Below, piece after piece: positions 33,419 through 43,600 of a stretch of DNA of 64,000 nucleotides. Made by a program: the position numbers and the translations under genes. Source of the stretch: Cadophora sp. MPI-SDFR-AT-0126. Taxonomy: Eukaryota > Ascomycota > Leotiomycetes > Helotiales > Ploettnerulaceae. Every line of letters begins with the position of its first letter. Within the stretch, counting starts at the first letter, position 1. Location: positions 62,001-126,000 of the forward strand of contig JAGMVK010000030.1 in assembly GCA_020747065.1 (NCBI GenBank), in the 5' to 3' direction. Below the pieces are notes generated by a model. It worked only from the letters and a program-made list of their open reading frames with translations. It was not told where the DNA came from and did no database searches.

Positions 33419-34077
33419 ACTCTATGGAGAATCTTATGTTGATTTGATTCAATAGGGAATAATCTATCAAATCTAGCATCCGAGAGTTATTCTCCAAGTT
33501 TCCAAGTTGTATTGGGATCGACTGGGCTCAGGAAGCTGACTCCCGATCTTCCCGCAAGATGCTGTCTCAGCCATACGAGCTGAAAGCCAACTTGGTGGTT
33601 GCAAAAGTCGTGTTGCCAAGACAATGGAGAGCATTCATACGGGAGTCATTGACAAAGAGGGGGCGTCAAAGATCAGCTATACAAATATTTACAGCGAAAT
33701 GTGGGAGTTGGGAAACTGCATCTCAACTTTGCGCGTTGTCATATCTTCGCACACAACTGTCAAGGTAGAGGTGCATTGCAGCAAAAGAAAATTTGCTCCA
33801 GCTTATTTTTATTTCTCGATTGGCCGAGAACAGGCCCTCCCTCTATGCAGAACCTCTATATTGCTTGGCGTGCGTGTTTGTGTGAGCAGGCTTTGGACGC
33901 AGTGAGCACATGGTCGCTGCTGCTTTACTATCGCTAACAATATAGCACATTGACCTCAGCCATGCTACTTCTCTTCGTTCGGCCCATCTTCGATTTCACA
34001 TTCCTACTGCTCAATCGAATACTCAACTGTCTAACTCTTTCTCTCCAAGTCAAAGCCGCTAGTGTCATCTTTACGCG
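33419..34077. other. Intergenic, doubtful plus ORFs
   Basis: Overlapping plus-strand ORFs at 33559-33937 (for example ISYTNIYSEMWELGNCIS) have partly protein-like composition but no family. They may be remnants. Confidence 0.35.
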
Positions 34078-35591
34078 GTGGATATTTTTCAAATAATAAC
34101 TACAACCTTGGGCTTGGTCCACGGTGCCGGGCGTCTATATTACAGTCATCCCGATGATGCCAAAAGTTTACGACTGAGAATCAAATTGTATCTCACAGTC
34201 ATAGACAAAATTCTGGCGTCTTTAGGATCACTGCAGCAAGAAAGGCCTACCTTGTCTGATGAAGAAAAACGGTAATGGGATGGTGAGTATATGGCCAAAC
34301 TTTCGGGTGAACTCACCAAGATTCAAGACTATGGGCAATGTGATGACTCGTCTTTTTCGGTGGCACCATGTGGGGGACTACAGAGAGCTCGAGCGTGAGC
34401 TCTTCCAATGGACGTAAAGATTCCATGTCCGCCTCTTGAATCTCCCTCAGGCTATACGGACAGTCATCAGCTTCCAAGTTCCGGATTTGGACACCTCCAA
34501 CAGTGTCACTCCGTATTCAGCCTTTCGGAGCAGAATCGAACAATTTCGAAACCTTGGAAAAGCTGTGAGAATGGAGAGCCTGGAGACCCTCAACATATCA
34601 AACCCCAACTATCAATTCCCGGTTTCCAGTCTTCCAGCCCCCACAAGTTTAACGGAAAAGATTTGATAGTCGAGTGCAAAAAACCTCCGCAAGCGATCCT
34701 GGCCCAGACCAGGCAGCTCCAAGCCTTTCAGCAATCTCTCGCGGATCCTTGAATCCATGCGAGCCCTCTTCAACAGGAGTTTTGAAGTCGTTGGGGTAGT
34801 TTTGGGATGCAAGACACAAGCAGTATGGAATGATATACGAAATACCCCTTAGCATTTCGCCATCCGACAAGACACCACTGACTTAACCGTCAGTTCAATG
34901 CTCAAAGTATCTCAGGACTCTCTTTCAGCCGCTCCAAAAGCAGCCAATCCAATACATGCTTTGAATGAGAGATTCAGATTAGCGAAGGAATTGGCGACTA
35001 CCGACTTCTTCCTCCATGCCTGCGGCTGGGTTCACAAAGACATATGGCCTGGAAATATCATCATTCCTCAATCAAGCCGAACTCCCGAGGACAAGTGGTT
35101 TCCGTTCAAACTCGGGCGCCCCTATCTTGTTGGTCTGGAGAGTGTCAGGGGCAGCAGAGACCATTCGGATCCATCGACAAGAGCAAAGTTGGCTGTTTGG
35201 GATAGAGATATCTACCTCCACCCGGATCGTGTCTTCAATGGACTCAGATCGATCGATACTATACTATGTCTCACGACGTATATAGTTTGGGGATTTTGCT
35301 GCTGGGAATTAGGCTCTGGAGACTGATGAGCACTTTGGAGCCCCTCAATGACCTCTTTGCCACGATTCCACTTCTATATGATGGGCTCTACACTCAACAA
35401 GCAAAGACATCATTCCCAAAAAGCGTGAATTGATTCTACATAGCCTAGTATGCTAGTCGGTAATTAATATCGACTCCAAGTACGCAAAGGTGGTCGAGGA
35501 TTGTTTGACAGTGGATGGGACTACAGGAAATGTGAACTTCATCACTGATGTGTTGGAGAAGTTGGAGAAACTCTCTGAATCTATGAACTAG
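34078..35591 (+). pseudogene. HeLo-like plus degenerate kinase protein, decayed copy
   Basis: The order of blocks matches the fungal family with an N-terminal HeLo/prion-inhibition-like helical domain and a C-terminal degenerate kinase. DIFQIITTTLGLVHGAGRLY, then SLRLRIKLYLTVIDKILASL, then a TAA at 34273-34275. Later comes PAPTSLTEKI followed by stops, ESMRALFNRSFEVVGVVLG, and in another frame RLAKELATTDFFLHACGWVH-KDI (HKDI in place of HRDL), PYLVGLESVRGSRDHSD and YLHPDR. The end, 35478-35591, is KYAKVVEDCLTVDG and FITDVLEKLEKLSESMN. At least three stops or frame changes are needed, so it is a pseudogene. Such proteins are linked to programmed cell death in allorecognition. Many frames remain readable, so decay is recent or mild. 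Confidence 0.75.
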
Positions 35592-35794
35592 GTTCAATTT
35601 GACAGGCAGCATAACTGTACTGTAATCACTATACACATTGTCGATTAAAGACCGCTTAGCCTATTCTGTTCTATCGTGCTGCTGCTCTTAACAGGCCCAA
35701 CCAGACTCTTATCTGTGCCGTGGTGTGTGAGAAGTGTAGACATCACAAGCCACGAGAACTCCTAATGTTATTCTTTCTTCCTGGCGAGTTTTCT
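35592..35794. other. Short intergenic spacer, no gene seen
   Basis: Nothing recognised. Confidence 0.5.
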
Positions 35795-36086
35795 GTACGA
35801 TATACCGCTCTCCCCTGTAAGTTTTCGGTCTGAAGACATAATCATCATACGTCGCCCTGGCTCCTGGATATCCTGGGGCCTGGCCCAGAACTCTTTCTTG
35901 ATACCCATGCTGAGTGCCGCCACGATATTCAGCATGTGATGTTCATAATAAGGTATACTGCTCTTCGGTAACTTTTCGGGCTGAAGGTATACTTCGTATT
36001 AATGATACGTCAAAGCAAGTAGTTCCACTTCCTGAGGCCAGGCCCAGAACTCTGTCTCGACATCGGCGCCGAGTGCCACTGCAACC
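35795..36086 (+). repeat. Diverged direct duplication, ~150-158 bp unit
   Basis: Two copies in tandem. GTAAGTTTTCGGTCTGAAG at about 35817 matches GTAACTTTTCGGGCTGAAG at about 35968. GGCCTGGCCCAGAACTCT near 35877 matches GGCCAGGCCCAGAACTCT near 36035. GCTGAGTGCC matches GCCGAGTGCC. Spacing drifts from 151 to 158. Confidence 0.7.
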
Positions 36087-36347
36087 ATCATTCGTTATTC
36101 CTCCTGCAGCTCTTCATGGACGGTATCTCGAGTAAGAAGCAAGGTCAGCGGACACGCCGACACATGGCATCATCCGTCAACTCGGCCCTGCACCCCTTTC
36201 CTTTTGGCCAGAACTATGTAAGCCCAGTAGCGTTACGAATGCCAGCGAGCCGACGGCATTGTCTCGGGTGGATGTACGCGAAGCCAACCACCCCCTCACA
36301 CCATAAAGACGGCCCAGAGACGGCTTCATCACTATCCAACTTCCAGG

Positions 36348-37036
36348 ATGAGTGCTAGTATCTTAAGATATCCAGATACTGCAGCCCGCGAAGTTGTGGT
36401 GAAGGAGCAGATGCTCATCAGCCTCAAGGGCAAGATTTACATAGAACGAACAGTCACTTCCTGCAGAACCTTTGTCAACAGCTTCTCAAACCCAAAAGTG
36501 ACTACATATCTCCAAAAGCCTGAGCCGTATAAGCTTTTCCTAAAGATCATTCTCTCAGCTAAGCCACTTCTAGCCTACGAGATAGACGACGCTCAGGAGG
36601 AGGGTATTAATCAATTGACAGCTACTGGTCTTCGAACTGTGCTTCAGGTTACATCTGAAGAAATAGTAGCCATATCCCGAAGCATTAACACTCGAGCTGC
36701 TACCGGAACGTTCACCTCGCGTCTGGTACGTCCTTCTCTCTCGAACTCTTCTCTACACAGAGAGCACTGAAGTGGACTGACTAATGAAGAGCACAGATAT
36801 GGGAAGAACATCAGGCTGTGAAAGCAGCGGAGGCTGTTTCATCTTCCTTGCGAACGTGGCTCGGAAATGTTCTGGCACTGCCTCCGAGACGGACACGGCA
36901 GACAAAGGTCCATACAAGTTGCCTTAAGACGATGAAAGTCCTCGGGGTGTGCAATAAAGCATTGAAGGAGGCGGATGAGAAAGACGAGGCAGAATCTCGT
37001 AAGTCTACAGATATTCAAGTTCTTATCTTGACATAG
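36348..37036 (+). CDS. Hypothetical protein, at least 2 exons
   Basis: Exon 36348-36725, a 71-nt intron (36726-36796; GTACGT, branch GACTAAT, CACAG), then exon from 36797. Reading continues as IWEEHQAVKAAEAVSSSLRT, ALPPRRTRQTKVHTSC and KALKEADEKDEAES. If unspliced it ends at the stop 37034-37036. A good GTAAGT donor at 37000 suggests a further intron and a third exon within about 37070-37230, whose acceptor I could not fix. Exon 1 is mixed alpha/beta (VVVKEQMLISLKGKIYIERT, YKLFLKIILSAKPLLAYEID). No family recognised. It lies directly before the transposon island. Confidence 0.5.
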
Positions 37037-38058
37037 CAACGGGTTATTGAACACAATGGCTGACTTATCTAGAGACCTGCTAAGTCCGGCATTGGCGCCG
37101 CGACAGCTTTCGTCCGGGGCTTGGCAAGGCTCGACTTCTTATGTAGTTCCTACACAGAACATTGTGCGAGCAAGCTGCATGACGTAGCGAGGCCTACTGA
37201 CTGTGATCGTCAGAATCAATATGGTCATTATCATTCCGAACTTTCTCATGGTACTTTCTGTGGCAAATGCTCGTGCAACTAATGTCCTAATTCTTGCATG
37301 GTGGACGAATGGAGGCGGCCACGAATCCTGCAAATCGTTGTAAGAAGACGCAAGCAAACCTTCCCTCACGGGTTGATGAGCAATAATTTCTCATCTTTCA
37401 TCTACTATAGTCAAAGTCTAGTCTGCTCGGCCTCGACGAGCTTGTCCTGGTCTGCGTTGAGGAGCCCTAGGTTGTTGACCGTGTCAACCGTTGGAGACCT
37501 CTCCAGAGCGGCAGTTGATTTCTCAAGAAAGGGACCGCGCTGCCTCGCACCAGGGTATCGCCGGTTTTGATAACAATGATCAGCCTGTCTAGGCTGACGG
37601 TCGTGCTAAAACCTAGGGTAAAGTCCTTCTTTATATCTATTATCACCTGGGACAGCTGCGAAAAAGAAGAAGCAATTAAGTTGTTATCCGAAGGTTAGAA
37701 GTAAGTTTGGCGCCAGATTCGTTAATATTTTCAGATATATTCTTAGAGGTAAAAATCCTTTGTATAGCTTACTTATGAGCTTCTTCTAAGGAGTGCAAAT
37801 AGCGATGATTAGGTTCTAGAGAGTAATCAAATTAAAGTAGAAAAACCTACTATGTGAATACCACTTCCTTAATGAGGCTCTAGAGATATCTAAAACGATG
37901 CTTTGATGCTCGAGAATAAAGCAGACCACTTTATTTTAAACTCTGAGCTCGATTCAGTCTTAAAAGACACCACCTCTATTTCCTATAAAGAGAGAGTTAT
38001 AACGTCTCTTTCTGCGTCTAGAGACGCACCCTGTAACGAGACGAATTTATACTTTTGG
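37037..38058. other. Gene-poor flank of the transposon island
   Basis: A plus ORF at 37298-37570 (SPRLLTVSTVGDLSRAAVDF) is doubtful. From about 37600 the sequence becomes AT-rich with TA-ending stops, like the RIP-affected DNA to the right. Confidence 0.4.
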
Positions 38059-38060
38059 TA

Positions 38061-38100
38061 ACGTCTAACCCCCCCCCTTCCGGCTACCTCGCTTAACCTC
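38061..38100 (+). repeat. Left terminal inverted repeat of the pogo-type element
   Basis: Pairs with 47583-47622 in inverted orientation. It has nine C versus eight G in the homopolymer, and a few C/T differences as expected from RIP. Confidence 0.8.
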
Positions 38101-38903
38101 ACCGCTCTTTATACTACCTAACTTCAATAATTATTTAATATTCTAATCTCTAATCCATTTTCTTAAAATTTAAAATATAAATTAATAATATCATAAAGCC
38201 TTAGTATACTAAATATAATGTTATATACGCCCTTAAAGAAGTAGCAAGTAGTAAGTCCCTACGGAAGGCATCGCTTAAGTAGGATATTCTAAGATCTACT
38301 CTTATAGACTATAACGTAATAATATAACTACGTAAGGAAGGTACTAGCTACTTATAAAAGCTCCCTATAATAGTAGAGAATTGATTAACTAATTAGATTT
38401 TAACTTAAGAGGCTCTTAGCTATAGAGTTACTTACACGTAGATACAGGTTTTTAAGGAGAGGCTTCTAGCCCTCTAAGGAGATTACTACTTACTTAGAAA
38501 ATACTAAATAGTACGGTTTTTAGCCCGGAATCCTATTCTTAAAACTAAGAGGTAAATATACGTCGATTCTATATGTATTAATTATACTTATTCCGAAGTT
38601 ATTAGACTATAGTTCTAAAAATTAGAGATTCCGGATATTAAGGTAATTCTAGCCTCTTAATAATAGAATATAGACGAAATAAGTATTATAGAAGGTTATA
38701 GTCTTAATAGATATATCATAGAGAGTATAGAAAGCCGGAAAGTTCAAGGAAAATAGCTAGGCTTATATACTTAGATAATAATTATTAAGTATATATCTGC
38801 TATAAGCGCTTCTACTTTTCCGGCTATAATCTATAAGAGAAAAACAATCTAATAGTAATAGTTTCTATCTTAATTAAATATATTTGATCTATAGTACTTC
38901 ATA

Positions 38904-39125
38904 TGTAACGACGCAATATTACTAAGTGCAGTATCAAGTATGGGAGCAAGAGGGTAGGCAAATAGTAATATTATAGGTCTAGTACGAAGGAAACAAGAAG
39001 GTAAGGAGCCCTCACAGGGGAAGCGGTCCTATATATACACGAATCTGGTCCGGCTTCCGTCCGGTAATATTCCGGCTAAACCTGAGTACCCCTATTTCCA
39101 GCACTTCCATCACTTCAACATTACA
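38904..39125 (-). repeat. LTR of gypsy copy 1 (3' LTR)
   Basis: 222 bp, TG...CA ends, preceded by TCATA. Confidence 0.95.
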
Positions 39126-39602
39126 TCACCCCCCTCCTATAAGAGAGCTTGCCCCTAAGCTCTGAATCGTATTTCCACATAGAATTATTGTTATATAAAA
39201 CGGTAAAGATGTACAGCTTTAGTAAGGAGATTCCGAAGGAAGTATTAATCCGGCAGTACTAGTTAATAACAATAGCAGTAGTAAGCGAGGTAGTAACTTA
39301 ACTGTAAAACCATCCGAAAGGCGTCCGAACTAGGTCTAGTGAGGCTATAATCGCTTACTATTGTGCGTATTGTAGTACTTAATAGCGCAGATCTCCAGAA
39401 TTCTGACTTTCTTCTTTAAATAACTATAACTTCAAGCTCTGTAAGCGAACCTTATATATAGAGATTTATTGATCTGTATATATTGCTAATACATTTTAAT
39501 AGTCTGTATCAAATAAAATAAGTAATTCGAGAGTAAGTTAAGTTCTGAATTCCTAGTGGTTTAGCGGTAATTCGGAGTTGATTCGGTGTATTAACATAAA
39601 TA

Positions 39603-40072
39603 GTGCCTGCTCTAACCTCTATCAACGCCCTCGAGTCCGCCTACTGTAAGCATTATATCTGATACGTCCGCCTGCTCGCTACGGAACCAGACTATATTTG
39701 CGAGTTTAATAGCGCTAGAAGTAAGAAGTATACGTACTATAAGAAGCAAGCAGAAAAGTATAATCCCGTAGGTACTCCCTATTTCCTTTTCCTAAATCCC
39801 GATTATTGTGAATATAGTCCGATTATAATCTAGATAAGCTAAAATACTGATTTCTATACCAGATTCCGCATTATATAGCTAAGGAATATCATAAGCTCTC
39901 CCTCGCTATCACTGCTAAAGATAATAAGAGTATTATTTCTACCTCCTAAGAGATCGATGCCGGATTGCGTATTACTGCCGCTAATACCCCTAAGACATAG
40001 GGTAAGCTGCAGTTAGAGTTATTAGAGGAAACCCGTGCTCTTCGCCGGGCTATTACAGATCTGGCCGCATAA
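39603..40072 (+). pseudogene. Antisense Cys-rich accessory ORF within gypsy copy 1
   Basis: On the strand opposite gag-pol, between integrase and the 3' LTR, one frame reads INALESAYCKHYI, then EPDYICEFNSARSKK and YTYYKKQAEKYNPVGTP. This is the spacing of a short fungal Cys-rich, probably zinc-binding domain (C-x2-C ... C ... C-x2-C-x5-C) with some Cys turned to Tyr by RIP. A second block in another frame (AKEYHKLSLAITAKDNK, EIDAGLRITAANTPK, LELLEETRALRRAITDLAA) ends at TAA 40070-40072 and is helical. The two look like exons of one gene; the junction lies near 39815-39880 but I could not fix it. The second copy of the element carries the same arrangement. Another coding-like stretch with KRKRVEGEEEEGELP follows at about 40310-40450. 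Function unknown. Confidence 0.55.
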
Positions 40073-40619
40073 TAAGCTATAAGTTACCCCCTTTTCTTTT
40101 ATCTTTTTCTTCTATTATAAGTTTCGCTTATAACTGTCTTTATCTAGGATAGAGATCTAGTTCTAGATATACCTGTTTTCCCCTAAGCGAGATTAGAATA
40201 ACCTCTGATTAACGTGTAAATAGGGTCTAGTTTTAGCCCTAGGCTAAATCCGAGAGGAGATTACCGCCGGTGCTACTAAGGTAGCTAAGACCGTTTGTCG
40301 TAATAGTATTAAGCGTAAGAGAGTAGAGGGGGAGGAGGAGGAGGGAGAGTTACCGGCCTGTTTCCGGGCAACTTGAAGTGATGGACGCCCTAGTGGCGCG
40401 GGGGAGGAAGAGGAGATTCCAAATAACTTAGAATAGGGGGAGAATAGGCCCTGTTTCGGATTAGCTTCGTCGTTAGTTCTTCGTAGCTGTACCTTCGGTC
40501 AGACTTCTTATACGGGAGTAGCCCCCTATAGCGAAACCGGTGAGATATTCTAGCTAGAGTGTAATCGCAAGACCGCGGCGTTAGTGCTTTGAATTAGAGG
40601 GTATTTAGATAGTCTAAAT

Positions 40620-43600
40620 TAAACCTTGTTTTACTATCTTATTAACTAGTCTATTATCTTCTAAGTAACTATAGTTATCTTCTCTATTTTCCTATGCGGC
40701 TAACTATTTAGATAGGTTTCAAGGTAGTCCCGGAGTAGAAGAGTTAACTTAGTGAAAATCTCTTAACTTATAAGGCGACTCTATTAAATTAGACGCGTTG
40801 TACTATATAGTATTAGAATCGTAGCCTACCTAACTAACTTAATACTTTAAGGTATTATAGTATAATCGCGATACAAGAACTTCTTGCACTTCTTATTCTT
40901 CTTATCCCTTAATTACCTCAGGGGGGTTTCGGGGCTATTCCTAACCAGGTAAGGAGTCATTTAGGTCCCGGAACAATAGCTCAGGAGTAAACACATCATG
41001 AATATTCGATCCTGCAGGTAACTGGAGCTAGTAAGAGTTCCTTACTTAACGTAGAATTTCAAATAGCCCTTCCTATTAATTACCGAGCTTACGACTTAGT
41101 CAGTAGCTTTTAAAGTTCTTAGTCGATAGGTATACTTTATCCCTTACTTGGAAATCGACAGGTCTGCGATACTGGTTTACAGCCTTTACCATGCGATCCT
41201 ACGCAGCTTGCATATTCGATTTAGCTAACTCCCACGCCTCTTTTATACGTTCTGCTACTGCTTTAGTATTACAGTAGTTAAGCCTTTCTAGAGGAGTAGT
41301 AGCTTTAGGAGAGTTCTAATCCTAACTATTCCTCGGATCTGATCCGAATTTAAGCTAGTATAGGGCTATACTAATGGAGGTATAAGGAAGGGTTATTTAG
41401 GCTTAATCTATTAACGGAATTAGCTCGCTCTAGTTATCCTGGTAGAAGTTAACGAATAGGCGTAATCTTTAGTTAATATATTTATTTATAATCTCCGTCT
41501 GGCTATCGGTCTCCTTGTGATATGCCGTAGAGAGCTTAATTTTAACGCCGATAATTCGGCAGAACTCTTTCTAAAATAATAAGATGAACTACAGCCCTCT
41601 ATCTAATATAATTAACTCCGGAGTATATCCGAATCAGTAGATCTACTAGATGAAGAGTTTAGTAGTACCGCGTGCGTTAATATCTTAGTAGTAAGGAATT
41701 ATCATAGAATCCTTTCCTAAGCAATTAATAAACACTAGGATTCTATTGTAACTATACTTATCTTTTAGGAAATCCTTGTAATCTATACATAAATACTATA
41801 TAGGATAACTTGGAATTAGTAGTGGGTGGAGAAGACCTTACTATTTGGAATACTTGGAGTGCGAGAATTAATAGGCTCAGTAATTCCTTATGTACTAATT
41901 GCAGTCCGAACCTATTCCGACCTAGTAGTACTTCGGGGCTAGGAGTTGATACGTCTTTAACTCACTGGGATAAGCGATGGACGGCTAGTCGTGTACTTCT
42001 TTAATTAACCTAGTGCAGAGCGGGGTATTGCGTTATACGTAGAGTCGATCTTTAAAGAGCAGGAGTCTATCCTTAATCAAGTAGTCTTTGGGTAAGGATT
42101 TTCGCACATCGGTAAAGGTAGTACGATTATCCTGATAAAGCTTTTTAATGAGGTTAAAAGAGTCTAGGGGAGCATTCGGAGGAGCTTCTGCCTCGGCAGT
42201 AGTTAATAGCGAGAGAGATACTATAACTACAGAGGAAATAAACTGTTCCGCTAGCTCAGAATTAATACGGGAGTTGAGCCTTCCCAGTACTAGTAGGGTT
42301 TAGCTCCGATTATCTTTCTAGACTTATTTCTGTACTTCTAAATCCTGCTCCCGATAGCTTAAGATATCCGCCTTCTAGTTATCTTTACTAAGGGTATATA
42401 TAATCTAGAAGTTAAAGTTAAAAAGAAATTCCATCTAACGAGCTTACTTAGCAGTAAGCACTTTAGTGGTCATGAAGTACTCCAGAGAGCAGTAGTCCGA
42501 ATATACCTTAATTCTATTCCGAAGGGACATTAACTCTAAGCGCCACTTATGAAAGCTTTCCACGATAGCGTATAGTTCTTTATCGTGGATTTCCTAGTTT
42601 AGTTCGTGACCGTTAAGTACGTGCGAATAGAATCCGAGTAGGTACTATTGTTTATTGTCGTGCTATTATGACACCACTCCAGTGATTACCCTATTAGAAG
42701 CATCCGTTTCCAGCTTAGTAGGCAATTCCGGCTGGAAATAGTAAATCCGTTGAATTAATAGCAACTGCTTTCAGAGCTCTTTAAACGCAACGCGACACTC
42801 TTCTATTCAATTCCAGGCTACTGTAGGTCGAGTGAGCGCAGACAGAGGTTTGGCAATGAGCCCGAAGTTGCGTATAAATTGTCGGTAAAAACCATAGAAC
42901 CCTAGGTACAACTTAACGGCCGTCACGGTCTTAGGGTACTTCTAGTTACGTAGTAATTCAACCTTCTCCGGATCTGCCTTGATACCCTTAGTAGTTACTA
43001 TATAGCCCAGGTACTTAGTGCTAGTGACATGGAATTCGCATTTCTTGATATCGGCTTATAATCCGGCTTCTATTAAACGCTTCAGTACGGATTCTACGTA
43101 GGCCTGGTATTCCCCTACAGATTCAGAGTAGATTAGGATATTGTCCAGGTAAGCTATGTAGAAGTTGTCCAGGTAGTTAAGGAGTACGTCGTTCATATAA
43201 CGTTAGTATGTACCAGGTCTATTACAAAGGCTAAATAGTAGTACCTTATACTTATATAATCTGTATCTAGTCCGAAACATAGTATACTCCTCAGAGGCTA
43301 GGTCTATGCGGATATAGTTAAAAGCGGCCTGAATATCTAATTTTATAAATATCTTTGTATTCGACACTCTAGTAAGGAGCTCGTTGATTCGGAGGATTAG
43401 GTAAGCGTCTTTTCGTATGAGGGTATTCAGCTTGTAATAATTAATACAGAATCGCAGGCCTCTATCGGGTTTTTTAATAAAGAGTACAGGTAATATAAAT
43501 AAGCTCTGGCTTAACTTAATAAAACCCTTATCTAGATTCTCTAGGAAGTACTCCTTTATTATTTTAAGCTCCTCTATTGATTAATAGTAAAGAGGAGAGT

